Below are positions 9,239 through 19,182 of a DNA stretch of 64,000 bases, piece after piece. Each line of letters opens with the position of its first letter. Positions within the stretch are counted from its first letter, which is position 1. Both the position numbers and the translations under genes were made by a program. The DNA comes from an uncultured Proteiniphilum sp. (lineage in GTDB: Bacteria; Bacteroidota; Bacteroidia; Bacteroidales; Dysgonomonadaceae), in the NCBI RefSeq assembly GCF_937873925.1, contig NZ_CALNAT010000002.1, positions 1 through 64,000 on the forward strand. Reading direction: 5' to 3'. The notes beneath the pieces were generated by a model, which saw only the letters and a program-made list of their open reading frames with translations, searched no databases and was not told the DNA's origin.

Positions 9239-10366
9239 CTAATATCTTACTACTGTGTAAACAGCAATTTCATATAGCCTTACCCTATTTTCGCTATATT
9301 CCGGCACGTAATACCTTACCTTGTCTGTAATTACCTCGGGGAAAGAGGCACCATACTCTGGATTTGTATTCCCTGTTACCTCTACAACATTGATCCACTC
9401 GCCGTTGATCCATGCCTGGAAGAAAAAATTCCCGGTGGGGTGACTCAAGAGTCCGGCATTTCCTGTCCATGTTTTGAAACCATTTATGGTGTAATCTTCC
9501 TGCAGGTCTATTTCCAGCCAATGCACACCCGATGCAGGACTCACCCACCTGGAGTTGTTGGCAATAATACCATCCACTGCCTTATCGGCTGTATCGTTGA
9601 CAGAATTTACCCCACTTACCGTGGCGGGTTTATTCAGTGCAACATTTACGGTCATCGCGATTTCAGCCGGGGCATACGCGGTATAGAAAGTATCTATGGC
9701 CAGTGAATCGGGAAGGTACATAGTTCTGTAAGAGACTCCCTTCGGAACATCAAAACCGGAAATAAATACAGGTGATGTCAAGAGCGAGTCGACAAACCTG
9801 ACTGTATTTTCTACTCCTTCCATATCGGTGTATCTCACTTCAACGCCTGTATCATCTTCATTAAACGGGCCCGAGAATTCGAGTTTCAAACTATTCTGCT
9901 CTTCGTCATACTCGGATGCATTTAGCACCCTGTTCAGAAGCGAGGAGCGATACTTCTCGCCATACACATTGATGTTTTTCTCCGTACGAAGCGAGTAATG
10001 CCCTAAGTTGTCACTGGTAATCGCCTGTAGTGTATAACTTCCCTCGTTGATTGTCTTCGTACTTCCGGATCCACCAATGATTACCTCAAAGGGATCATAC
10101 GGAGAGACTCTATGCAGTTCATAGTAGAGTGAATCATCTTCCGGTACCCAATAGAAGGTAACTGATTTGGCTCTTGGATCTGAGACCCAGAATCGCAACA
10201 TAAAACGTTCATCCCCGGGTAACACCCTCATTGAGTCTACCTTGCCAATATATACTCTCTCTCCATCCTGAAGAAACTCTTTGTGCACATCATTCATATC
10301 AGAACAACGAATCATCAGAAGCATCCCAAGAATTATTAAGCTAATATGATTTTTTTTCATTTTCAT
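9239..10366 (-). CDS. DUF4998-type surface lipoprotein with discoidin-like domain
   Basis: A secreted lipoprotein, probably displayed on the cell surface beside the SusC/D pair. The start chosen is MKMKKNH (10366), since it opens a signal peptide with an acceptor Cys at about residue 21 (MIRCSD); upstream in-frame codons would overlap the preceding gene. The first half (EFLQDGERVYIGKVDSMRV) resembles DUF4998, and the last ~130 residues (LNKPATVSGVN...DKAVDGI...WLEIDLQEDYTINGF) look like an F5/8 type C (discoidin) carbohydrate-binding domain. Such proteins usually follow SusD and DUF5000 genes, as here (19 bp gap). No catalytic motif is seen. Confidence 0.82.
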   Translation of the reverse strand: MKMKKNHISLIILGMLLMIRCSDMNDVHKEFLQDGERVYIGKVDSMRVLPGDERFMLRFWVSDPRAKSVTFYWVPEDDSLYYELHRVSPYDPFEVIIGGSGSTKTINEGSYTLQAITSDNLGHYSLRTEKNINVYGEKYRSSLLNRVLNASEYDEEQNSLKLEFSGPFNEDDTGVEVRYTDMEGVENTVRFVDSLLTSPVFISGFDVPKGVSYRTMYLPDSLAIDTFYTAYAPAEIAMTVNVALNKPATVSGVNSVNDTADKAVDGIIANNSRWVSPASGVHWLEIDLQEDYTINGFKTWTGNAGLLSHPTGNFFFQAWINGEWINVVEVTGNTNPEYGASFPEVITDKVRYYVPEYSENRVRLYEIAVYTVVRY

Positions 10367-10385
10367 CTGTTTAAATTCATTGAAC

Positions 10386-11603
10386 TTATCTTTCAACCTG
10401 CCCATAAAGTAGTACCCGCGGAGACTGAAATCCCGTGGAATTACTCCAGGTGCTGATAATATTGAATCGCAGATATTGAACCGAAGGTTGCCCGAGGAGG
10501 AACTCAAACTCTTCACCCGCGAGAATAAACTCCATATCTTCAGAGGTGGGCGCTGTACCTGGTTCCCCTCCGGAAGGTCTCACCGATTTAAAATGACCCA
10601 GAAGTATCCAATTGGGGTCTTCTCTCCACTCTGCGGGCAATCGTGTATGCTCGGCTGCTGTCACTGCTGAATTAGTACCCCATACCTCCAACTCTCTCAT
10701 ATTATGCAGCGTCCACTCATATCCGGCCCTGTGAAAATGGACTAAGCGTGAGAATACGGCTTTCAACCCCAAATCCACTGTAAACCAAGGCATGTAACCG
10801 TAAGGATTGCCGGCTCTGATATAGGTAGAGTTAGATGGGTTATCAAGGAACATTAGTGAATGATCGCGCCCTGCACCGAACAATTCAAAGTAGGGAGGTA
10901 TAGGAAATGCCGTCAGGTTGTTGGTGGGTATTCGTTCCTCAAAATAGGGCTTTACGCCCACCTCAAGGGTATCGGTATAATTCTCAAACGGATCCTTCAG
11001 GAAGACGGCTACCTTTATCATTGTAGTGTCCAAACCTCGTATAGAGTAGATTCCATCCCTCTGGGCAGAATGAACAATATCCATAAAATTATAAAGATTA
11101 TTGATGGTATCCGACTCCAGTATCTCAATGAGAACGTTCTCATTGAGTGGGTTCTCCCACTTCAAAGTGAATCCCCCGAATGCGGTCAGTACATCCATAC
11201 TCTCAAAAATCTCATAAATGGGTGAGTCCATGGGTTCAATCTCTACCTTTACAGGATTCGATTCATTGAGACTCTTGTCAACAGAGATAAGCTCGATGAG
11301 ATGTTTTCTCGATTTACCGAATCCTTTAATCACCATTGTATTGCTGAAGGCTGACACCTTGGTTTCACCCATTCCACCTGACGACAAGGGATAAATCGCT
11401 TTCACGTACATCAAATCCAACTCGTCAGGAAGTTCATAAGTAATTTGAACAGAACCCGGCATATTCACTACCTCCACATTACTCACCGCTTGGGGAGGAA
11501 TCTGATCGGTAGGATACTGCACGTTAAACTTCTCTTCCTCGCAATTGGTAAGGAGAAGTGCAATTATGCCCAGCCAAAGATAAAAAACAATATCTTTCAT
11601 CAT
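10386..11603 (-). CDS. DUF4959/DUF5000-type surface lipoprotein
   Basis: A 405-residue lipoprotein with signal peptide and lipobox Cys at residue 21 (LLLTNCEEEKF). Beta-rich domains follow: an N-terminal fibronectin-III-like segment (about 35-125) resembling DUF4959, a middle domain resembling DUF5126, and a C-terminal domain (about 240-405, with FTVDLGLKAVFSRLVHFHRAGYEWTLHNMRELEVWG) resembling DUF5000, which is discoidin-like. This family is known as a companion of SusC/SusD pairs and probably binds the target glycan. It is encoded 40 bp after susD and 19 bp before the DUF4998 gene. The ligand is unknown. Confidence 0.84.
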   Translation of the reverse strand: MMKDIVFYLWLGIIALLLTNCEEEKFNVQYPTDQIPPQAVSNVEVVNMPGSVQITYELPDELDLMYVKAIYPLSSGGMGETKVSAFSNTMVIKGFGKSRKHLIELISVDKSLNESNPVKVEIEPMDSPIYEIFESMDVLTAFGGFTLKWENPLNENVLIEILESDTINNLYNFMDIVHSAQRDGIYSIRGLDTTMIKVAVFLKDPFENYTDTLEVGVKPYFEERIPTNNLTAFPIPPYFELFGAGRDHSLMFLDNPSNSTYIRAGNPYGYMPWFTVDLGLKAVFSRLVHFHRAGYEWTLHNMRELEVWGTNSAVTAAEHTRLPAEWREDPNWILLGHFKSVRPSGGEPGTAPTSEDMEFILAGEEFEFLLGQPSVQYLRFNIISTWSNSTGFQSPRVLLYGQVER

Positions 11604-11643
11604 TGTAGTAAAATTTATTCGTAGTTAATTTATTCGCAAAATA

Positions 11644-13560
11644 TTACCAGTAAGGATTCTGGACAAGGTTTGTGTTTTGTCTCAACGCATACTGCCTTAT
11701 GGGCCAGAAGTAATCTTTTGTTGTAAAAGTGAGTTCGCTGAAAGTGACCAGGTTGTAGTATTCCTCCGTGGTAGTCCCTTGCATGTTCCATCCTTTCACG
11801 GGACGATTCAACACCTCTTCGGCAATCTTCCATCTCCTGATATCCCAGAACCGTTTCCCTTCGAAAGCTAGCTCGTTCAATCGCTCCTGACGGATAATCT
11901 CCCTCAATCCTTCCTGTGTTGCAGGTTTGCTCGGGAATCTGGAGTACTGGCTCCAACTCTCTACTACATCTCCAAGGCCGGCACGTTCCCTGATCTGATC
12001 AAGGTAGGAGTAAATCTCTTCATCCGGGCCCGAATATTCATTTCTTGCTTCGGCATAAAGAAGATAGAGATCCGCCAGCCGGTAAACGGGATATACGATG
12101 CTTCTGTATGTGATCGCTGTATTGGTAACGGTAGTCTGGTAATGTACCAATTTGCGTGCATACATGCCGGTGATGGAGTAGCGCCAGTCGGAGGCCCTTC
12201 CGCTGGGATCACCGATCTTGTTCTTCACGACCCACGACACTTCGTCGCCGCTGCCCTTACCTACATCCTTATACCTTCCGTTGCCGAACCATACAGCTCC
12301 GTCAAATGCGATGGAGGAGTAGTAGCGCGGCTCCCTGTACTGATTCAGCTTAGCGGTCTCAAAACCTTCCTGGATATAGTACTTCTGGTCTGCCGGGGCG
12401 GGAGCGGTCTTGTAGCGGTTCTCGTAATCATAATACTTGTCTTCATCGATCGGCACCCCGTTACCGGAGTAAAACTGCTCTGCGATATGGATAGAAGGTC
12501 CCAAATCGGGACGGGCAATGATATACATCATCTGTTCATGGGTGAAGTAAGGCAGCGAATGCCTCTGCAATGCATTGAATGTACCGTTGGAGTAGCCCCA
12601 GATTACCTCTTCGTTCCATTTCTCGGCAAAAGCATTCCTGAGAGCCAAAATGCGATAAGTCTCCTCGGAAAGATCGTAATAGAGGTTAATAAACCTGTAA
12701 AGGGCATGGCTTGCCTCATGTGCGGCATCAATAGCAGCCTTCGAGGCATCCATTGCTTTTTTCCATTTCTCATGATCATACTCTGTATTAAATAACTTTA
12801 CCCCTCTTGAATCCACGAAATTGGTATACGTCGTGTTCCCGTTGAAGAGCGGACTGGCAGCCATCACCAGTAGATCAGCCTTAACTGTCAACGCTATAGG
12901 GCGGGTAATGCGACCCAACTGTGATATCCTGTCGGTGATGGCGAGGGGCAGGTCGGGTGCCGCCTCATCAATCAACTCCACGATATAATCCACCACATCA
13001 TCCACCGGCTCACGAAACACCTGCACCTCTTCAATACCAGCGTGAATAGGTAAGTTTTCCCGCACAATGGGTATCGCCCCATACATACGCAGCAGAAAAA
13101 AGTGATAGTAAGCCTTCAGGAATTTCACCTCGGCAATCCATAAATCACGCTCATTCTCAGTTATATCCAGTACTTTCCCAATGTTTTCAAGGAATATATT
13201 ACAGTCCCTGATACCTATGAAGAGGTTTTTTCCGTCCTGTCGTCCTTCCCAGAAGTTAAGCAAGGGATCATTCACATTCTGTCTCCCCGGCAACTTCAGG
13301 TAATAGGTATTGGATACGACATGCTCCGTACGGTCAATATCGTGACTCCAAATCTCGTCGCTTCCCATCATGGCCGGATCCCGTATATAACCTAAATCGG
13401 GCAGATAGGAGTAACAGGTTACAAGAAATTTCTCAGCACTCTCCCTGTCCCGGAAAGCATAATCGATCGTGGCAATATTATCCGGTACTACATCAAGATA
13501 GTCACTACAGGAAAGGGTGAATGCCACCATACAAATCAAAACTGTTTTTATTTTTTTCAT
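11644..13560 (-). CDS. SusD/RagB family nutrient-binding outer-membrane lipoprotein
   Basis: Surface lipoprotein that caps its SusC partner and captures the substrate. The signal peptide ends in a lipobox with Cys 18 (FTLSCSDYLDVVP), the usual SusD N-terminus. The helical TPR-like body includes FWEGRQDGKNLFIGIRDCN, EVKFLKAYYHFFLLRMYGAIPIV and the C-terminal IIRQERLNELAFEGKRFWDIRRWK, all hallmarks of the RagB/SusD family. At 638 aa it is among the larger members. It lies 13 bp after susC and is surely co-transcribed with it. The ligand cannot be deduced from sequence. Confidence 0.95.
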   Translation of the reverse strand: MKKIKTVLICMVAFTLSCSDYLDVVPDNIATIDYAFRDRESAEKFLVTCYSYLPDLGYIRDPAMMGSDEIWSHDIDRTEHVVSNTYYLKLPGRQNVNDPLLNFWEGRQDGKNLFIGIRDCNIFLENIGKVLDITENERDLWIAEVKFLKAYYHFFLLRMYGAIPIVRENLPIHAGIEEVQVFREPVDDVVDYIVELIDEAAPDLPLAITDRISQLGRITRPIALTVKADLLVMAASPLFNGNTTYTNFVDSRGVKLFNTEYDHEKWKKAMDASKAAIDAAHEASHALYRFINLYYDLSEETYRILALRNAFAEKWNEEVIWGYSNGTFNALQRHSLPYFTHEQMMYIIARPDLGPSIHIAEQFYSGNGVPIDEDKYYDYENRYKTAPAPADQKYYIQEGFETAKLNQYREPRYYSSIAFDGAVWFGNGRYKDVGKGSGDEVSWVVKNKIGDPSGRASDWRYSITGMYARKLVHYQTTVTNTAITYRSIVYPVYRLADLYLLYAEARNEYSGPDEEIYSYLDQIRERAGLGDVVESWSQYSRFPSKPATQEGLREIIRQERLNELAFEGKRFWDIRRWKIAEEVLNRPVKGWNMQGTTTEEYYNLVTFSELTFTTKDYFWPIRQYALRQNTNLVQNPYW

Positions 13561-13573
13561 CTTTTTTTCAGTA

Positions 13574-16500
13574 TTAAAACGAAAATTGAATTCCTATATT
13601 ATAAACCTTCTGAATGGGGTAACCCAGACCATTCCCGGCCATCTCGGGATCCCACAGTTTAAATTTGCTAAAACTCAACAGGTTGGTCCCGCTCACGTAA
13701 ACTCTCAGATCTTTTACATGAAGACGATTAAGCAGCTTGTCGGGCAATGTATATCCCAATTCTACCGATTTCAATCTCAGGAAAGAGCCATCACGCATAA
13801 ACCAAGTGCTCCTTTGTGTGTTGTTTGCTATTACCCGGTTGGAGAGACGAGGCCAAAGTGCATATAGATCCTGATTAGTGGTCGACCAGTGACTGTCGGC
13901 GTAAACCTTCAGTAATGCATTTTTGGAGATCACACTGCTGTTATCGTCATTGTCTACAAAAGGGTGTGTAGCGGCAGCGTCTATCCAGAACGATTCGCGT
14001 GCCAGTCCCTGAAAGAAGAAAGAGAAGTCAAACTTATCATTTCCTGTAGAGAATCCGAAGCCGTAGATAATCTCCGGGCTGGTAGGATAACCGATAGGTA
14101 CCATATCGAGCGATGTGATTTCACCATCGTTATTGATATCCCGGTATTTAATATCTCCACCCATATACTCTCCAAAAGTTTGAACCGGGCTGTTGGCTAC
14201 ATCAAACTCATCGATAAAGAGACGTTCTGCAATATATCCCCATTGCTGTCCGATAGGCCGGTCTACCCTACTAAGCCAAGGCGTATCACTGTTATCAATT
14301 TCATCATATACTTTGTATTTTGCCTGGGCCCAGGTAAAGTTGGCACGTCCCGTGAGCCACCACCTATTAGCAAAAGCTTTGTTGTAATCGATAGAAAAAT
14401 CAATTCCCCGGCCTGAGGCTTCTCCCACATTTGTCGCCGGTATAGCCTGCAATCCCATGGTGGAGGGAATATCGGAACGACTCATCAGGATATTCTTTCT
14501 CTCTTCCTTATAGAGGTCGATCAGTATTTCAAAATCCCGGAAGAGTCCCACCTCTAAGCCTATATTGGTTTTGTAGGATGTCTCCCAGGTGATCAGATCA
14601 TTTGCATAACGTGAGATGGAAACACCATTCACAGAATATCCGTAATCCTCGCCAAAAGTATATCCCTTGGATGAATTGTTCATATTCACTTCAGAGAGAT
14701 AGAAGAAACGGTCATCCCTGTTACCAATGGCATCGCTACCCACTAGTCCGTAGGTTCCTTTCAGTTTCAGCTTGGAGATCATATCCTCCACTCTTCCCTT
14801 CCAGAAGGGTTCATTGGAGACATACCACGCCCCTCCTATAGAGGGGAAGAAACCGAATCGTTCATTTTGGGAGAATCGTTCCGAACCGTTATATCCGAAA
14901 TTGAATTCAGTAAAGTAACGGCTGTCGTAACTGTAGGTAAAACGTCCCGACAGCCCTACGTTCCGTGAGGGGAGTGAAAGGGTAAGGCTTCCTGCATTTG
15001 CTTCGGTGTAGTTACGCATCACGGCTACCAGCAGTCCACTTACACCATGCTTTTTATCAAATGTATTGTCATAATTGACAGCCAGTTCCGAATAAGTAGT
15101 GGCAGAGACTTCCTTGGCCCCCTCCGTATATCCGAGGTATTCGGTACCCGTGTCAGGATTCATCTTAAAGAGATCAAAGGTATTATTCACTCTGTCATAA
15201 TTCAGTACGCTATAGTAGAAGGGATTATAACTCCGGATCACGTCGAAATAAGAACTTCGGTTGGTACTGAAGAGTCCTCGCAGGTTCAGTCCCTGCGTGA
15301 TAAAGTCGAGATTCTGTTTCATTTCAAACTGAGCCAGTATCAGCGACCTTGTATAATCCTTATATCCTTTCACCATATCTGCATAGGGGTTAATATAGTT
15401 TCCCCCTTCATAATTTCCAAACATGATATGCTGTACATGTGCCGTTTTCTCCGTCTTGGGGTAATAAGCAGGGAAAAGTGCCGGATCGGATCGCATCATC
15501 TTCTGATAAAGGGCAGAACCTCCGTCAATGGGGCCGGTATAGTCGTCAAAGGTACCGTGCAGACGTACGATCGCCTCCGTAGTAGGTGTAATATTGATGT
15601 TCACATTGGATCGCAACAGATACTTTCTCAGGTCTATGTTATTATTGAAGTTGCTTTGCTTATCTACATTCAGTATGCCGCTGTCCTGATTATAGGTTCC
15701 GGCAATATAGTATCTGGCAACCTTTCCACCACCACTCACATTGAAGTTGGCCCTTCTGTTTACGGCGAAATTCTTGAAGAGAAGATTGTACCAATCGTTA
15801 GCGGGATAGATAAGCGGATTGACTCCCCGTTCAGTAAAGTCGATTTTCTGTCGGGAATAGGGCATGATTGCCAACGGGTCACGAGTAGACACCGCTTCAT
15901 TATTCAATTTCATATAGGTTACCGGATCGGCCAACTCAACTTTCCGGGTAGGTGTTGAATAAGATGTCTCATATCGGAAAGAGATACTTGCCGGTCCTTC
16001 CTTTCCTTCCCTGGTGGTCACAAGTATCACGCCATTGGCTCCCCGTGCCCCGTAGAGCGCGGTGGCAGTTGCATCCTTCATAATGGAAAAACTTGCTATA
16101 TCATCCGGTTGAAGCCGGGAAAGATCAGCAGAGGTCATTTCTACTCCGTCAATAAGGATAAGCGGTCCCGCAGCATAAGAGAAAGAAGTAACGCCACGCA
16201 CAAAAAAACTGGCATCATCTTGTCCGGGTTCACCGCTCCGTTGGTATGAAATAAGCCCAGCGACCCTTCCGGCCAGAGCCGTTGTGAGGTTGCTGGAGGG
16301 CACCTTTAGTTCTGAAGGCTTTACCGTGGAGATGGAAGCCAATACACTCTCCTTCTTCTGTCTGGCAAATGCAACTACTGTTACTTCATCCAATTCGTCG
16401 GCAATCACATCCATCACGAAATCAAGACGCGATTCACCGTTATACACTCGCTCTATTGTTTCCATCCCTACAAAGGAGACTACCAAAGTCTCTCCCACGG

Positions 16501-16774
16501 GACAATCGGGAAACTCATAATTACCGTCTATATCTGCTATCACGCCTCGAACACTCCCTTTTACCTGAATTGTAGCACCTGGCAATGCCTCTCCGCTTTT
16601 GTCGGTCACTTTACCCGATACCCTGGCTCTCCTGTCCTGTGACACAAGACTGTTATCCATACTGATGGCATTCAGATCAACCACAGCCAGAACGGTCAGA
16701 AGAAGCCATAAGTATATGCTTCTCCCGAAAGAAGAACCTTCTTTACAGCCATACTTTTTAATTAAGTGAATCAT
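13574..16774 (-). CDS. SusC/RagA family TonB-linked outer-membrane transporter
   Basis: A 1066-residue TonB-dependent transporter. After a signal sequence (about residues 18-36) comes a CarboxypepD_reg-like domain (about 48-130, VSGKVTDKSGEALPGATIQV), a TonB-box-like stretch (DELDEVTVVAFARQKKESV), the plug domain with the SusC signature (YGARGANGVILVTTREGKEG), and a long beta-barrel ending in an aromatic residue (IGIQFSF). It imports the ligand presented by SusD. No extra N-terminal STN (signalling) domain is present, so it should not drive an ECF sigma factor. It is the first gene of the SusC/D half of the block; 173 bp separate it from the rpiB remnant. Confidence 0.95.
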   Translation of the reverse strand: MIHLIKKYGCKEGSSFGRSIYLWLLLTVLAVVDLNAISMDNSLVSQDRRARVSGKVTDKSGEALPGATIQVKGSVRGVIADIDGNYEFPDCPVGETLVVSFVGMETIERVYNGESRLDFVMDVIADELDEVTVVAFARQKKESVLASISTVKPSELKVPSSNLTTALAGRVAGLISYQRSGEPGQDDASFFVRGVTSFSYAAGPLILIDGVEMTSADLSRLQPDDIASFSIMKDATATALYGARGANGVILVTTREGKEGPASISFRYETSYSTPTRKVELADPVTYMKLNNEAVSTRDPLAIMPYSRQKIDFTERGVNPLIYPANDWYNLLFKNFAVNRRANFNVSGGGKVARYYIAGTYNQDSGILNVDKQSNFNNNIDLRKYLLRSNVNINITPTTEAIVRLHGTFDDYTGPIDGGSALYQKMMRSDPALFPAYYPKTEKTAHVQHIMFGNYEGGNYINPYADMVKGYKDYTRSLILAQFEMKQNLDFITQGLNLRGLFSTNRSSYFDVIRSYNPFYYSVLNYDRVNNTFDLFKMNPDTGTEYLGYTEGAKEVSATTYSELAVNYDNTFDKKHGVSGLLVAVMRNYTEANAGSLTLSLPSRNVGLSGRFTYSYDSRYFTEFNFGYNGSERFSQNERFGFFPSIGGAWYVSNEPFWKGRVEDMISKLKLKGTYGLVGSDAIGNRDDRFFYLSEVNMNNSSKGYTFGEDYGYSVNGVSISRYANDLITWETSYKTNIGLEVGLFRDFEILIDLYKEERKNILMSRSDIPSTMGLQAIPATNVGEASGRGIDFSIDYNKAFANRWWLTGRANFTWAQAKYKVYDEIDNSDTPWLSRVDRPIGQQWGYIAERLFIDEFDVANSPVQTFGEYMGGDIKYRDINNDGEITSLDMVPIGYPTSPEIIYGFGFSTGNDKFDFSFFFQGLARESFWIDAAATHPFVDNDDNSSVISKNALLKVYADSHWSTTNQDLYALWPRLSNRVIANNTQRSTWFMRDGSFLRLKSVELGYTLPDKLLNRLHVKDLRVYVSGTNLLSFSKFKLWDPEMAGNGLGYPIQKVYNIGIQFSF

Positions 16775-16889
16775 AACATGGTTTTTAATGGATTTTAAAT
16801 AATCTGCAATTTATTTTATCACCTTTTTTATTCTATCCTCCACATATAATTATTTATAGAGAAAAACAGATATTTTCTTTAACATATTT

Positions 16890-16899
16890 TTTGCGCAAA
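16890..16899. promoter_or_regulatory. 10-bp palindrome upstream of susC (possible operator)
   Basis: TTTGCGCAAA is a perfect palindrome in an AT-rich spacer about 115 bp upstream of the susC start. No convincing -7 box was found in the spacer, so whether susC has its own promoter is unclear. Confidence 0.25.
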
Positions 16900-16947
16900 G
16901 AAAATATAAAAATGTTACCAACCTATTTCGTTTTCGTGAAAAATTAG

Positions 16948-17057
16948 TTACAATGCTTCCCGGGGAATCTTCCTTATCCTCTCCTTTGCTTTGCTGTGTA
17001 ACCGGCATGATCGGAAGCCAGTTCCACAGGGAGTACTACATCTTTGATAATTGACAT
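16948..17057 (-). pseudogene. rpiB: remnant of ribose-5-phosphate isomerase B (both ends, middle lost)
   Basis: From 17057 the minus strand reads MSIIKDVVLPVELASDHAGY, which resembles the RpiB N-terminus with its SDHAG active-site motif (residues 15-19). The frame stops after 27 residues at 16974. In another frame the following bases read KERIRKIPREAL and stop at 16948, resembling the basic C-terminus of RpiB. A normal RpiB has about 145-215 residues, so the middle is gone and the ends no longer share a frame. The remnant begins 27 bp after the transketolase remnant, consistent with a former tkt-rpiB operon for pentose phosphate conversion. Confidence 0.6.
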
Positions 17058-17084
17058 AACTTATTGTTTTAAATTATACTCCTC

Positions 17085-17749
17085 TTACTCATTACCGGAG
17101 CGGCGAAACATCATTCTCTTCACCTGTTCATATACATTCCTGCCGGTATAGCCCAATTTTTCATCTAATACCTTGTAGGTGCCGAAAAGCCGAACGACTT
17201 CATACCCCAGATCTCACCATCAGTGCCTATCATCCCTTCTAAGGTCACCGGCAATCCCGCTGTCAGCCCGAATTTCATCACTCCCCGGGGAAGTACCGAT
17301 TCCTGATAAGCCTGTGATTGTCTGCGAAAAAGACCTTCTGATGGCAGAAATTTAGCTGCAATCGCTGCGCCGGCTGCAAAGGCATGTCCCAGTCCTAGCG
17401 GACCTGAACTGTTCTCTATTCCCCGGAACAAATCCAGTTCAGGGTGTCCGGGTGTAAGACTTCCCCACTGACGGAATTCACCGAGATCATCCATCGTGAA
17501 TTTACCACAGAGAGCAAGTGTTGCATACAACATGGGCGACATATGACCTGCATCAAGGAAGAAGCGGTCACGTCCCTCCCAAAAGGGGTTATCGGGATCA
17601 TATCGCAGAAATTCAGTATAGAGTACATTGATAAAATCGGCTCCTCCCATAGGTCCGCCGGGATGACCTGACCTGGCTTTCTCTACCATTGCGGCCGACA
17701 AGATTCGGATATTATCGGCAGCACGATTCATTACTTTGTTATCCTTCAT
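17085..17749 (-). pseudogene. tkt: transketolase remnant with large internal deletion and frameshift
   Basis: Residues 1-135 match the start of transketolase (RSGHPGGPMGGADF; DAGHMSPMLYA; GPLGLGHAFAAGAAIAAKFL). The frame then jumps straight to the C-terminal domain (PSEGLFRRQSQAYQESVLP at 136-154, then GLTAGLPVTLEGMIG). About 450 residues of the middle, including most cofactor-binding parts, are missing; the junction is near 17345. A second lesion, one missing base near 17178, stops the frame at 17165. In the correct frame the C-terminus continues APYKVLDEKLGYTGRNVYEQ to a stop at 17085. It lies 37 bp after the AraM-type gene. It cannot make an active enzyme. Confidence 0.85.
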
Positions 17750-17786
17750 ATCTCAATAGGTATATAATTACAATTTTTCCCATACT

Positions 17787-19130
17787 TTATCCCTGCTTTA
17801 TCGTCCATATACCATTGATACCGAAGATAGCATCCAGCCATCTTTCCATCATATCTGTCCGCATTGCCAGATCAAGGATAGTGTAACGACGTCTGATGTA
17901 TAAAGCACGGTAGAAGGTTTCACGCAGGTACTCCCTCGAGATACCTATCTCTTCCGGCCCGGTAGGCGCCCCCACAACCTGAAGACGTCTCCTTACCTCA
18001 TTAAAGGGGATAATCTGTTCTGATAACCTGGCCCTGATGTACGGCCATTGCTGTTTTAACAGTATGAGTTGGTCCCTGAGTTTCTCTTTTGTAATATATT
18101 TGGCAATTATCTCATACACCCCTATCTGAAGGAAGTCGGTACCCTTAAACATATCTACGGCATGCCGGATAAAGAGATCGAGCGTGGGCCATTTTCTGCA
18201 ACAGGAATCAACGTCAAGCTCTTCTATGGGTGTTTGCAGCAGTTGCTCATAGAGTGCCGTAAGCGCCAGGGTGCCTATGGCCACCTGAAAACCATGCGCT
18301 ACCTGGCCTCCGTTATATACATGGTGTTCCATATCCCACAGGTGACTGAAATGGTGCTCAGCTCCGGACGCGGGACGTGTCGACTTGGCATGCTGCATGG
18401 CCAGGCCACATAGCATCAGCCGCTCCGTCAACAGGGTGTAAGTGCCTTTGTGGCGTCTAACAATCCCTTCAGGATGAGAAAGTGCTTCATGCAGTCCTCC
18501 CTGTACAATATCCCAAGCTGTGTGGTTGATCGGTTCCTCCCCCAACGCGTCTGCCAGGATCCAGTCGGCGCCGGCAGTCACCTTGGCAAAAATGTCGGCA
18601 TAACCGGCGGCAGACATGGTCAGCGGTGCGTTACTGATGATATCTATATCGGCCAGGCAAGCCTGGGGGGCAGGGCAACTGAAGGTCTGTTTAGAGCCAT
18701 CCAGGGTGACAGACGATCCAAAGGCGGTATAGCCATCGACTGATCCGGCTGTCACCACGCACATATACCTCCTGCAGGATTGATAAGATGCCAGCTTAGT
18801 AAGATCGTTGATGATACCGGATCCAACAGCCACAGGTATCGCACTCTGCTCTCTGAGAACTTTGGCGAGTAACTCCATATTTTCATAAGTTGCCGCCGGT
18901 ATCCCGTTATCGAAAATAAAAGGTATTTCTTGCTCCACACCATTCTCCTTCAGCAAGAGTCCAATCTTCTTTCCCACCAGGTCGTACATATTCTGATCGG
19001 CCACAATAATGGCTTTAGCTCCGTCAAATTGACTTTTAAAGAGGTCTGCCACCTTGTTCACAGCCCCCCTCTCAATGACCAGCGCTTTCGTCTGATCTAC
19101 ATTTTTTAATACATCTACAATTTTCAACAT
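17787..19130 (-). CDS. AraM-type sn-glycerol-1-phosphate dehydrogenase family protein
   Basis: NAD(P)- and metal-dependent dehydrogenase of the iron-containing alcohol dehydrogenase/AraM fold; characterised members act on sn-glycerol 1-phosphate. Visible motifs are the nucleotide-binding VAVGSGIINDLTKLAS (about residues 105-120), the TAGSVDGYTAFGSSV loop, and metal-binding histidines in GAEHHFSHLWDMEHH and GGQVAHGFQVAIG. At 447 aa it is complete. In this operon (polyol permease, ribulokinase-like kinase, transketolase remnant) the likely substrate is a polyol phosphate, with a ketose phosphate as product; that is inference. It lies 52 bp after the permease gene. Confidence 0.82.
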   Translation of the reverse strand: MLKIVDVLKNVDQTKALVIERGAVNKVADLFKSQFDGAKAIIVADQNMYDLVGKKIGLLLKENGVEQEIPFIFDNGIPAATYENMELLAKVLREQSAIPVAVGSGIINDLTKLASYQSCRRYMCVVTAGSVDGYTAFGSSVTLDGSKQTFSCPAPQACLADIDIISNAPLTMSAAGYADIFAKVTAGADWILADALGEEPINHTAWDIVQGGLHEALSHPEGIVRRHKGTYTLLTERLMLCGLAMQHAKSTRPASGAEHHFSHLWDMEHHVYNGGQVAHGFQVAIGTLALTALYEQLLQTPIEELDVDSCCRKWPTLDLFIRHAVDMFKGTDFLQIGVYEIIAKYITKEKLRDQLILLKQQWPYIRARLSEQIIPFNEVRRRLQVVGAPTGPEEIGISREYLRETFYRALYIRRRYTILDLAMRTDMMERWLDAIFGINGIWTIKQG

Positions 19131-19182
19131 ATCATATACAAGTTATTAGGAATCGCTCTTCATTGTACAACCCGAAAAACGA

